This document shows positions 7,042-12,779 of a DNA stretch of 12,779 bases, piece after piece; the first letter of the stretch is position 1, and every line of letters starts with the position of its first letter. The notes beneath the pieces were generated by a model. That model was not told the origin of the DNA. It ran no database searches and saw nothing but the letters and a program-made list of their open reading frames with translations. The stretch lies in NCBI GenBank assembly GCA_023421875.1, contig JAEZSM010000078.1, positions 1-12,779 on the forward strand, in the 5' to 3' direction. The stretch is from Spirochaetota bacterium (GTDB lineage Bacteria > Spirochaetota > Spirochaetia > Treponematales > Rectinemataceae). Made by a program: the position numbers and the translations under genes.

Positions 7042-7065
7042 CGTCGCTCTGCGCAGGCGGCGACG
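7042..7065. repeat. Inverted repeat in the decarboxylase 5' leader
   Basis: CGTCGC (7042-7047) and GCGACG (7060-7065) are perfect complements around a 12-base GC-rich loop. It lies just inside the predicted leader of the minus-strand decarboxylase gene (about 6981-7071) and could form an RNA hairpin, or be chance in GC-rich DNA. Confidence 0.35.
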
Positions 7066-7077
7066 CTTCCAAGACTT

Positions 7078-7107
7078 ACAATACTTGCGTACTTGTCCAA
7101 AGGTCAA
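7078..7107 (-). promoter_or_regulatory. Candidate promoter of the decarboxylase gene
   Basis: Minus strand TTGACC (7107-7102), an 18-base spacer and TATTGT (7083-7078) predict a start near 7071 and a leader of about 90 bases. It overlaps the divergent plus-strand promoter at 7093-7121, so the two may compete for polymerase. Confidence 0.4.
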
Positions 7108-7121
7108 GCGTGTAGTATAGA
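7093..7121 (+). promoter_or_regulatory. Candidate promoter placing the start on the ATG at 7128
   Basis: TTGTCC (7093-7098), a 17-base spacer and TATAGA (7116-7121). The predicted transcription start, 6-7 bases past the -10, coincides with the A of the ATG at 7128. No Shine-Dalgarno exists before that ATG, so a leaderless mRNA is suggested. Confidence 0.4.
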
Positions 7122-7127
7122 CAGTGT

Positions 7128-7901
7128 ATGATCGGGTTTTACATCAAGAAGGCCTTCTGGGACGGCTGGGATAATGTCCTCACCCTTGCGCTGTTCAACC
7201 TCGGTCATATCCTTATCGGAGGCCTGGCATTTTTTCTGCCCTCCATCCTCGGGGCTGAGTCTGTTGTTCTCATGCTGTGTTTCGGCCTAGGAATACTCGG
7301 ACTTTCGGTATGGCAGGCTGTCATTGCCTTCGCAATGCGAACGGTGGCCGATTTCGGCACTCCTGGCTTCAAGGAAAGCATTTCTGCCATCGACAAGGCA
7401 TGGAAGCCTGGCGTGGCGCTGGGGGCAACGCTGGTCCTCATCCTTTTCTCGGTTGTAATCGGTGTACCCTTCTATCTCTCCAGGGGAGGATTCCTGGGGG
7501 TTATTCTGGCCAGCCTCCTGTTCTGGACCTGCCTGATTGTCCTTCTGGCCAGTCAATTCTTTTTGCCCCTGGCGGCCCGGAGGGAAGGGCGCTTGCTAAA
7601 ACATGCCAAGCATGCCCTCATATTGGTGGCCGACAATCCCGGATTCAGCCTTTTTCTCCTGCTGCACCGCATGGCTACGATGCTGCTCTCGGTGCTGATG
7701 GCCTTTCTTTTGCCGGGCTTGGCTGGCGCAGCCCTTGGGGGGGCGGATGCGGTAAAATTGAGGCTGAAAAAATATGAATACCTGGAACAGAACCCTGGGG
7801 CGGACAGAAGAAAAATTCCCTGGGATTCTTTGCTGGAAGAAGACAGAGAGCTGCTGGGCAAGCGGACACTGAAAAATATGATATTCCCATGGAAGGATTG
7901 A
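7128..7901 (+). CDS. Polytopic membrane protein, DUF624/YesL-like
   Basis: A 257-residue inner-membrane protein of unknown function. About five hydrophobic segments are visible: residues ~18-41 (NVLTLALFNLGHILIGG...), ~46-66, ~88-106, ~120-146 and ~164-190. A charged cytoplasmic-looking tail of about 60 residues follows (RLKKYEYLEQNPGADRRKIP). The N-terminal pattern, a short amphipathic start with a Trp-rich turn and then a long Asn/Leu helix, recalls DUF624 (YesL), but I would not insist on it. The ATG at 7128 has no ribosome-binding site and lies 6 bases behind a -10-like box, so the mRNA may be leaderless; no alternative start lies nearby. The stop falls 2 bases before the ATG of the TPR gene, whose ribosome site is inside this gene's last codons. 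The three genes 7128-10170 look like one transcript. Confidence 0.8.
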   Translation: MIGFYIKKAFWDGWDNVLTLALFNLGHILIGGLAFFLPSILGAESVVLMLCFGLGILGLSVWQAVIAFAMRTVADFGTPGFKESISAIDKAWKPGVALGATLVLILFSVVIGVPFYLSRGGFLGVILASLLFWTCLIVLLASQFFLPLAARREGRLLKHAKHALILVADNPGFSLFLLLHRMATMLLSVLMAFLLPGLAGAALGGADAVKLRLKKYEYLEQNPGADRRKIPWDSLLEEDRELLGKRTLKNMIFPWKD

Positions 7902-7903
7902 GA

Positions 7904-9064
7904 ATGAAAAAGAATGACGGAAACGCTCAAAAAGAAAATCCCGCGGAGCCTGGTGCCGACAAGGCGGCACAGGCACTTGCGGGAGTGCTTTTCATACAGA
8001 TAAACCCCGAAAGACTAAAAGACCTGGGCATCGAAGGCTGGGAGGCGGCCTCTTCGCTCCCTGTACAGACGCCGGGTCAGCTCCAGCGTTTCGATCCGGC
8101 CATGATCAGCCCCGAGAGCATTGTTGCCGGTATCCTGAGGGTATTGGCCTGGCAACCTAGGCATCCTCTGGCCGCTCAGTACAGAAAGCTCGCCAGGGCT
8201 CTCAAGCCCGAGCTTCTGGCCCAGCTTTCCGACGCCGGGGTGGCCAAAGCGCACGCCAAGGACTGGGATGTGGCGGAAGAGATTTTTCTTGCGCTGGCCG
8301 GGCTTTACCCCGAATCGCCCTTACCCTTGCTCGACCTGGCGCTTATGAGGGAGGAGCGGGCTAAACTGCTCAGGGAGGAGGAGCGGGAAGCTTTGGCTGA
8401 GGAGGAGGAAGATAAGGCCTACCAGAGCTACACCAGCCTTCTGGAGATGGAGCCACCCTTTCCTCCGGCCTATTACCATGCCGCACTTTTCTTTATCAAG
8501 AAGCGCAACTTCGACAGGGCTGTCTCTCTGCTCACCAGCTATATTGGGCTTGAGGATGACAGGGAAAAGGTGGAAACGGCAAAATCGATCCTGGCCAAGC
8601 TCCAGGATCTGGGTCTTTTGGACAGGACGTTCAAGGAAGCCTACGACTTCATCCAGCTAGGCCAGGAAGAAAAGGGTCTGGAAAAGGCTAGGGAGTTTAT
8701 TGCCGTTCATCCTGATGTGTGGAACGGCTGGTTTTTAGCGGGCTGGGCCCTGCGCCGACTTGGTCGCTGGAACCAGGGGGCCGAGGCCTTCAAGAAGGCA
8801 ATCGAACTCAATTCGGGCGACACGGATAGCTTTAACGAACTCGCACTCTGCCAGACCGAGTTGGGGGAGCTGGGCGCTGCCAAGGCAAGCCTGGAGCGAG
8901 CCCTGAGGCTCGAACCGGAAAATGTGAAGATCATTGTCAATCTGGGGGCCCTGGCCCATAGAATGGGCAAGACTGGCGAAGCTAGGGGCTTTTTCATGAG
9001 CGCTCTGGAATTCGATCCCGACGATGCCCTGGCTAAGGACTGGCTCGCGCGTATAGGAGATTGA
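7904..9064 (+). CDS. Tetratricopeptide-repeat protein
   Basis: A 386-residue protein with no signal peptide or membrane helix, so probably cytoplasmic. The first 100 residues have no recognisable domain. A TPR-like pair lies at ~106-139, a highly acidic, probably coiled segment at ~148-172 (LLREEEREALAEEEED), and TPR-type helices at ~187-216 and ~243-270. Three clear consecutive TPRs are at ~271-304, 305-338 and 339-372; they end in forms such as AIELNSGD, ALRLEPEN and ALEFDPDD. TPR arrays bind protein partners; here the partners could be the membrane protein before it or the phosphoesterase after it, which is inference from gene order only. I use ATG 7904, with AAGGA 6 bases upstream; an in-frame ATG at 7889 would put that site inside the gene. 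The phosphoesterase gene follows after 11 bases. Confidence 0.88.
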   Translation: MKKNDGNAQKENPAEPGADKAAQALAGVLFIQINPERLKDLGIEGWEAASSLPVQTPGQLQRFDPAMISPESIVAGILRVLAWQPRHPLAAQYRKLARALKPELLAQLSDAGVAKAHAKDWDVAEEIFLALAGLYPESPLPLLDLALMREERAKLLREEEREALAEEEEDKAYQSYTSLLEMEPPFPPAYYHAALFFIKKRNFDRAVSLLTSYIGLEDDREKVETAKSILAKLQDLGLLDRTFKEAYDFIQLGQEEKGLEKAREFIAVHPDVWNGWFLAGWALRRLGRWNQGAEAFKKAIELNSGDTDSFNELALCQTELGELGAAKASLERALRLEPENVKIIVNLGALAHRMGKTGEARGFFMSALEFDPDDALAKDWLARIGD

Positions 9065-9075
9065 GAGGTAAGAGG

Positions 9076-10170
9076 GTGAAAAGGGCTCAAGATATCAGTG
9101 ACCGGGCCGAGCGCATTATCCGGCGTCTCGGTTCACTCTCCACGGTGACTGAAGTCCCGGATCCGAAGGCCTTTTTTACCCTGACAGAAGCGGCTATCAA
9201 AGCACTGGAGGCTGAGTCCGGAGTGATTCGCCCTCGAGCAGCGGGCGGAGGGCCTGGAGGACTGATCCAGATCGACAGTCCCTGGATTCTGATCGTGCCG
9301 GACCTCCACGCCAGGGCCTGGCTGCTTTTAGCACTACTCGGCTCGCGATTGCCGCAGTTTCCCGAGTCTTCAGTGTTGGAGCTGATTCTCCGGCATTCGC
9401 TGAGCCTGCTCTGCCTGGGCGACATTCCGCACAGCGAGGGAGCCGGGGCGGCAAAACGATGGTCTAAAGCAGCAACGGCAAGGCTGAAAGACCTGGGGCC
9501 GGCCGGTGTCTTCAATCCCTTCATGGAAGAGGAAATGGCTCTTTCACTGGCTGCCCTTCGCCTGGTCATGGAGCTCAGCATCCTGTTGGGGGAAGGCTTC
9601 CATTGCCTAAAGGGAAACCACGACAACCTGTCCAACAGTGCCGACAACGGCGATCTTCCCTTTTATAAATACGCCCAAGAAGGATCCATGGGGGCCGAAT
9701 GGCTCGAGCTGCGCTACGGTCGGCCAGGACTCGAACTGCTCAGGCGCTATGAACTGCTGCTGCCCCTTGCCGCCCGGGGCAGGAGTTTTTGCGCCAGCCA
9801 CGCGGAGCCGGCCTTTGCCGTCGACTATAATGACATTCTCGAGTACAGGCAAAACCCTGGGCTGGTCAGGGCGCTGATTTGGACTGGGAACGGGGAAGCC
9901 CTGCCCCGGGCGGTGGAACAGAGCCTCGAGGCTCTCCTGCCCTCCAATCCTTCTCAAGGATCCCTGCGATGGATTGCCGGACATAGGCCTGTAGTCGGAA
10001 GCTATGCGCTCAGGGCCTCCGGCAGACTTGTGCAGGTTCATAATCCGGGGCGGAACCAGGCCGTCTTGCTTAAGGACACTGCCGACGCGGCATATGCTGA
10101 ACTTTCGATTGTCGAATTGGATGAAGATACTGGGATTTTGCGGCTCTGCGCCCTCGTTCCCCCTTGCTGA
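9076..10170 (+). CDS. Calcineurin-like metallophosphoesterase
   Basis: A 364-residue protein with the ordered metal-binding motifs of the calcineurin-like phosphoesterase superfamily: PDLH (75-78), LGD (114-116), KGNHDN (179-184), SHAEP (241-245) and AGHRPV (301-306). Their order and the double GNHD / H / GH pattern resemble PPP-type phosphatases and diadenosine-tetraphosphatase-like enzymes. The second block reads GDIPHSEG instead of GDxVDRG, and a helical insert (~120-175) separates motifs 2 and 3. The N-terminal 65 residues are basic and contain a Gly-rich stretch. There is no signal peptide, so it is probably cytoplasmic; the substrate is unknown. I choose GTG 9076, with GAGAGG 7 bases upstream; TTG 9061 has its nearest GGAG only a base or two away. 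It is the third gene of the run with the membrane and TPR proteins, and a regulatory phosphatase role with the TPR partner is conceivable. Confidence 0.85.
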   Translation: MKRAQDISDRAERIIRRLGSLSTVTEVPDPKAFFTLTEAAIKALEAESGVIRPRAAGGGPGGLIQIDSPWILIVPDLHARAWLLLALLGSRLPQFPESSVLELILRHSLSLLCLGDIPHSEGAGAAKRWSKAATARLKDLGPAGVFNPFMEEEMALSLAALRLVMELSILLGEGFHCLKGNHDNLSNSADNGDLPFYKYAQEGSMGAEWLELRYGRPGLELLRRYELLLPLAARGRSFCASHAEPAFAVDYNDILEYRQNPGLVRALIWTGNGEALPRAVEQSLEALLPSNPSQGSLRWIAGHRPVVGSYALRASGRLVQVHNPGRNQAVLLKDTADAAYAELSIVELDEDTGILRLCALVPPC

Positions 10171-10182
10171 AACTTCAGCCTT

Positions 10183-10202
10183 CCGGGCGGCATCGAGCCC
10201 GG
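10183..10202 (+). terminator. GC hairpin after the phosphoesterase gene, possible terminator
   Basis: CCGGGC (10183-10188) and GCCCGG (10197-10202) form a perfect 6-bp stem with an 8-base loop, 12 bases after the stop. Flanking CAG/CTG could extend it with a bulge. There is no T-run behind it, so it is a poor intrinsic terminator and may only stabilise the 3' end of the message. A new promoter follows at 10224. Confidence 0.3.
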
Positions 10203-10223
10203 CTGCAAAGGCCTTTCTCGGGC

Positions 10224-10252
10224 TTGACCCTCCGGGGGTGCGGGACTAGAAT
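10224..10252 (+). promoter_or_regulatory. Promoter of the GerMN gene, start close to the ATG
   Basis: TTGACC (10224-10229, five of six), a 17-base spacer and TAGAAT (10247-10252, five of six). The predicted transcription start is 10259-10261, i.e. zero to two bases before the ATG at 10261. The gene has no Shine-Dalgarno, so a leaderless mRNA is likely. Confidence 0.65.
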
Positions 10253-10260
10253 TTTTACAT

Positions 10261-11034
10261 ATGGCTGTCAAAAAAAAGCGAAAAAAGAGCTCCAACGGAA
10301 GCCCGGGCTGTCTCATACTCCTGGTTGGTCTCATCATCCTGGCTATCGTCTTTGTCATAAAGCTGCCTGATATCAAGAGAATCCTCGAAAAGACTGAGTT
10401 TCTCGAATTAGTGCGCGAGAATAGCGCTAAACAGAAGGAAGAAGCTCCCCCCGCAACTGACGCGACAGGCTCGACACTGCCTCGGGAAGCCGACAAGAAG
10501 AGCGGGGATGGAAAAAGCGCAATCCCTCCTTCAACCGAAGATGTTTCCGGCGACGCATCGGGCGGTGAAAGGGCCGATCAGCCCTTATCTTCCGTTACAA
10601 CCGTGGCACCTGCGACACGGGAGAGCAGCCTGTATTTCGTCCGAATAGGAGATGACGGTCAGATTTCTCGCCACGAGGTCAAGCGGCGCATTCCTGTCAG
10701 CGATTCACCCCTCACCGACGCAGTTAAGGCCCTCTTGGCCGGCCCCTCTGAAGGAGAGATCAGAAGCGGCCTCGTCTCGCTTATACCAAGGGGCACTACG
10801 CTCCTGGGCATAGTCATGCGGGGGAATACTGCCTTTATAGACCTCAGCGAAGCATTTATGTACAACCACTACGGTTCGGAGGGTTTTATCGCCCAGCTCA
10901 GACAGATTGTGTTCACGGCGACATCCTTTTCCTCGGTGCAGGATGTGCAGATCGTCATTGAGGGTCAGAAAAAAGATTATCTAGGAGGCGAAGGCGTCTA
11001 TATCGGCAAGCCGCTTTCCAGGGCTTCGCTGTGA
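10261..11034 (+). CDS. Membrane-anchored GerMN-domain protein
   Basis: A 257-residue protein: very basic N-terminus (KKKRKKSS), one membrane segment at about 17-35, a low-complexity Ser/Thr/Glu/Pro linker (~55-120), and a C-terminal GerMN domain (~122-235). The domain shows LYFV (124-127), KRRIPVSD, a helix with ALLAGPSEGE (157-166), LIPRGTTLLGI (174-184), FIDLSEAF (192-199) and a QLRQIVFTATSFSSVQDVQIVIEG block (212-235). The type II topology places this domain outside the cytoplasmic membrane. GerM was named for Bacillus germination and sporulation, but the domain is widespread in non-spore-formers and is thought to act at the cell wall or envelope; no sporulation gene is nearby. The ATG at 10261 has no ribosome site and abuts a promoter. 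Its role is unknown, with envelope or peptidoglycan the best guess. Confidence 0.85.
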   Translation: MAVKKKRKKSSNGSPGCLILLVGLIILAIVFVIKLPDIKRILEKTEFLELVRENSAKQKEEAPPATDATGSTLPREADKKSGDGKSAIPPSTEDVSGDASGGERADQPLSSVTTVAPATRESSLYFVRIGDDGQISRHEVKRRIPVSDSPLTDAVKALLAGPSEGEIRSGLVSLIPRGTTLLGIVMRGNTAFIDLSEAFMYNHYGSEGFIAQLRQIVFTATSFSSVQDVQIVIEGQKKDYLGGEGVYIGKPLSRASL

Positions 11035-11075
11035 TGCCGCTTTAAGGGCTGGTTTCACGGCCGATCCGGGATTCG

Positions 11076-11104
11076 TTGCGGATATTCGGTTGCGATGCTA
11101 TAAT
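11076..11104 (+). promoter_or_regulatory. Strong promoter of the glycine cleavage operon
   Basis: TTGCGG (11076-11081), a 17-base spacer and a perfect TATAAT (11099-11104) predict transcription from about 11111. That leaves roughly 29 bases before the gcvT start, too short for a glycine riboswitch. A near-repeat, TTGCGGAT at 11076 and TTGCGATG at 11090, spans the -35 and spacer and could be a regulator site. Confidence 0.75.
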
Positions 11105-11128
11105 CATGTTGTTCCCGATACCCTTTCC

Positions 11129-11142
11129 AGGAGGCCGTTACG
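11129..11142 (+). promoter_or_regulatory. Shine-Dalgarno pointing to an ACG start for gcvT
   Basis: A perfect AGGAGG (11129-11134) is followed after 5 bases by ACG (11140-11142). ACG begins the reading frame RTTALHDWHIAQGAKM, which continues into GcvT. No ATG, GTG or TTG occurs in this frame between the stop TAA at 11101-11103 and the ATG at 11188. Confidence 0.75.
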
Positions 11143-12234
11143 CGCACCACAGCACTGCATGATTGGCATATCGCACAGGGGGCGAAGATGGCTGCCTTCG
11201 CCGGTTATGATATGCCCATTTCCTATCCCACCGGAGCCCTGGAGGAACATGCCCTAACCCGGCGTTCCGTCGGGCTTTTCGATATCGACCACATGGGGCA
11301 GTTCGAAATCTCAGGTCCTTCAGCCGAAGCTTTTGTTTCCCGCATGGTAAGCGCCAGAATTTCTGATTTGAACGTGCCCATGTCCCGCTACTCTCTGCTT
11401 TTAAATGAAGACGGCTGTGTGCTGGATGACCTGTTCGTCTATCGACTTCCCGAATCCTGGTGGATCGTTGTCAACGCCTCTAACCGGGAATCCGACCTGG
11501 CATGGTTCAGATCCAGGGCGATCGAAGGCGTAACCATCGAGGATAAATCGGACGAAACCTATATGATCGCGGTGCAGGGACCTAGGGCCATCGAATTGCT
11601 CGATGCAGTGGCGACGCTGCCGGTTTCGGCCGCGGAACGCTTTGGTTGGTGCAAGACCGAGATCGGTGGGGTCCCGATTCTCTTCGGACGAACGGGCTAT
11701 ACGGGAGAGGATGGTGGCGAGCTTTTCTTCCCCGTGGAGAAGGCCCTCTTCCTATGGGAATACCTTTTAGCCAAGGGAATCGAGCTGGGAATCGAAACGA
11801 AGGCAATAGGACTCGCCGCCAGGGACAGCCTTCGCTTTGAGGCTGGAATGCCGTTGCATGGCCACGAGATCAGCGCCTCGATCAATGCCCTGGATGCAGG
11901 CTTTAAATGGGCCTGCGATTTTTCCAAGGATTTTATCGGCAAGGCTGCCCTGGAGGCTGTCGCAGCCCGGGGTCCTGACCGTAAGCTTGTAGGCCTGGAT
12001 GTCTCAGGCGGCGTGCCCAGAGAAGGCTACGAGGTTGCCGATGCCCAGGGCAGGGTAGTGGGCCGCTGTGTTGCGGGGATGTTCTGTCCAAGCGTGAAGA
12101 AATATGCGGCCAATGCCTTTGTGGAGCCCGTTCTGGCAGTGCCAGGCACGGCGCTCAAGGTTCTTGTCCGCGGACAGCCTAAGGATGCGATGGTCGTTAA
12201 GCGGCCTCTCTATATTCCCGCCTACCGGCGGTGA
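11140..12234 (+). CDS. gcvT: Aminomethyltransferase, glycine cleavage T protein
   Basis: The T protein releases ammonia from the aminomethyl group on lipoyl-GcvH and passes the methylene to tetrahydrofolate, giving 5,10-methylene-THF. Counted from ACG 11140 it has 364 residues, the same as E. coli GcvT. The N-terminus TTALHDWHIAQGAKMAAFAGYDMPISY matches the family; starting at ATG 11188 would lose about 16 residues of it. Other marks are GLFDIDHMGQFEISG (45-59), DGCVLDDLFVY (91-101) with D96 at the position of the folate-activating Asp known from other T proteins, and RTGYTGEDGGELF (184-196) ahead of the C-terminal domain. The ACG follows AGGAGG by 5 bases. It is the first gene of gcvT-gcvH-gcvPA, 22 bases before gcvH. 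Family assignment is near certain; the start is the open point. Confidence 0.95.
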   Translation, partial: TRTTALHDWHIAQGAKMAAFAGYDMPISYPTGALEEHALTRRSVGLFDIDHMGQFEISGPSAEAFVSRMVSARISDLNVPMSRYSLLLNEDGCVLDDLFVYRLPESWWIVVNASNRESDLAWFRSRAIEGVTIEDKSDETYMIAVQGPRAIELLDAVATLPVSAAERFGWCKTEIGGVPILFGRTGYTGEDGGELFFPVEKALFLWEYLLAKGIELGIETKAIGLAARDSLRFEAGMPLHGHEISASINALDAGFKWACDFSKDFIGKAALEAVAARGPDRKLVGLDVSGGVPREGYEVADAQGRVVGRCVAGMFCPSVKKYAANAFVEPVLAVPGTALKVLVRGQPKDAMVVKRPLYIPAYRR

Positions 12235-12256
12235 TCACCAATACAAGGAGATAGCC

Positions 12257-12640
12257 ATGAGCGTCGATGCAAAGGCGAGATACGCCCAGTCCCACGAGTA
12301 TGCCAGACAGGAGGCCGATCTTGTCGTGGTGGGTATTTCGGATCATGCCCAGGATGAGTTGGGCGATATCGTTTTCATTGAACTGAAGGACGCAGGAAAA
12401 AAGTTGGAAAAAGGCCAGGTTTTTGGAACGATTGAGTCGGTTAAGGCGGCCAGCGATCTCTACATGCCCTTGAGCGGCAGTATCGCCGCGGTCAACGAAG
12501 CCCTGCAGGCCGATCCCGCCCTGGTAAACCGCGAGCCCTTCTCTGGCGGCTGGATGATCAAGATCAAGCCCGACGATGCCAAGGATCTCGAGGCGCTCAT
12601 GGATGCCAAGGCCTATGCTTCCATGGTGGGGGAGGAATAA
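12257..12640 (+). CDS. gcvH: Glycine cleavage H protein (lipoyl carrier)
   Basis: A 127-residue carrier that shuttles the aminomethyl intermediate between the P, T and L proteins on a lipoyl arm. The lipoylated lysine is K63 in GTIESVKAASD, the expected place (E. coli K64). HEYARQEADLVVVGISDHAQDELGDIVFIELKDAG (13-47) and the C-terminal NREPFSGGWMIKIK (96-109) are standard. The ATG at 12257 has AAGGAG 6 bases upstream. It lies 22 bases after gcvT and 3 bases before gcvPA, so all three should be one transcript. Lipoylation genes and the L protein are not in view. Confidence 0.96.
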   Translation: MSVDAKARYAQSHEYARQEADLVVVGISDHAQDELGDIVFIELKDAGKKLEKGQVFGTIESVKAASDLYMPLSGSIAAVNEALQADPALVNREPFSGGWMIKIKPDDAKDLEALMDAKAYASMVGEE

Positions 12641-12643
12641 ACC

Positions 12644-12779
12644 GTGCCGTTTATTCCCAATGCGGAATCCGACCGTAAGGAAATGCTCGACGCGATCGGC
12701 AAGAAAAGCATCGAAGCGCTTTTCGCCGATGTCCCTGCCAGGAAGCGCTTTCCAAAACTCAAGCTTCCTCAATCCCTTT
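12644..12779 (+). CDS. gcvPA: Glycine dehydrogenase (decarboxylating) subunit 1, N-terminus, cut by right edge
   Basis: The first 45 residues (MPFIPNAESDRKEMLDAIGKKSIEALFADVPARKRFPKLKLPQSL) match the start of the A subunit of the split P protein; the PFIPN-DR-EML-AIG-SI-LF-D-P pattern is characteristic. The P protein decarboxylates glycine with PLP and loads the aminomethyl group onto GcvH. An A-type start implies a two-subunit P protein, so gcvPB should follow outside the window. The GTG start at 12644 has GGAGG 8 bases upstream, inside the end of gcvH. The catalytic lysine lies in the B subunit and is not expected here. Confidence 0.93.
   Translation, partial: MPFIPNAESDRKEMLDAIGKKSIEALFADVPARKRFPKLKLPQSL

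Noticed and set aside
7553..7976. Overlapping minus-strand frames opposite the membrane protein gene
   Set aside because: Low-complexity Ser/Arg/Pro products opposite a hydrophobic-protein gene are a typical shadow.
10261..11034. GerMN domain as evidence of spore formation
   Set aside because: The domain is common in bacteria that do not form spores, and no other sporulation gene is present.
12197..12772. A 191-codon minus-strand open frame opposite gcvH and gcvPA
   Set aside because: It mirrors certain Gcv genes on the other strand and its product shows no family features.
1..12779. tRNA, rRNA, CRISPR array, insertion sequence or phage gene
   Set aside because: Reading both strands, I saw no clover-leaf, repeated spacer pattern, transposase motif or terminal inverted repeat with target duplication.

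Overview
The window is gene-dense, with moderately high GC in its coding regions. It reads as a chromosomal, mostly metabolic stretch of a Gram-negative-type bacterium. My best guess is a spirochaete (Treponema/Spirochaeta relatives). The clues are a GerMN-domain protein with no other sporulation gene, a split glycine dehydrogenase (gcvPA type), free use of TTG and GTG starts, and a DUF624-like membrane protein next to a TPR protein. This is inference from protein style; no rRNA or tRNA is present to confirm it. I see no insertion sequence, phage gene, CRISPR array or RNA gene.

Layout. (1) Positions 1-2289, minus strand: a tightly overlapped unit of gamma-carbonic-anhydrase-like protein, then galactokinase (galK, TTG start), then the N-terminus of an MFS sugar-type transporter that runs off the left edge. 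The junctions are a TTGA and an ATGA start/stop overlap, so translational coupling is likely. The galK gene carries a perfect 19-bp inverted repeat inside its coding sequence. (2) Positions 2344-3238, minus strand: a secreted protein with two tandem FMN_bind domains (TTG start), closed by a clear intrinsic terminator. (3) Positions 3367-4769, plus strand: a fold-type-I aminotransferase with a good promoter and an odd three-half-site repeat just upstream. (4) Positions 4783-6980, minus strand: an ornithine-decarboxylase-like enzyme, translationally coupled to a membrane-anchored endonuclease/exonuclease/phosphatase-fold protein. (5) Positions 7128-10170, plus strand: a three-gene run of polytopic membrane protein, TPR protein and calcineurin-like phosphoesterase. 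(6) Positions 10224-11034, plus strand: a membrane-anchored GerMN protein with its own promoter. (7) Positions 11076-12779, plus strand: the glycine cleavage operon gcvT-gcvH-gcvPA (the last cut by the right edge), with a strong promoter.

The genes work together in small sets: sugar uptake and phosphorylation (MFS and GalK), polyamine synthesis (decarboxylase), and glycine catabolism into the folate C1 pool (Gcv). The most notable sequence-level points are that gcvT appears to start at an ACG codon behind a perfect Shine-Dalgarno; that two genes (7128 and 10261) have promoters whose predicted transcription starts fall on or within a base or two of the ATG, suggesting leaderless mRNAs; the galK inverted repeat, which looks like an inverted duplication inside a gene; and the tandem FMN_bind protein with unequal flavin-attachment motifs. 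I found no clearly undescribed multi-gene system. The 7128-10170 membrane/TPR/phosphoesterase trio is the best candidate for an uncharacterised module.
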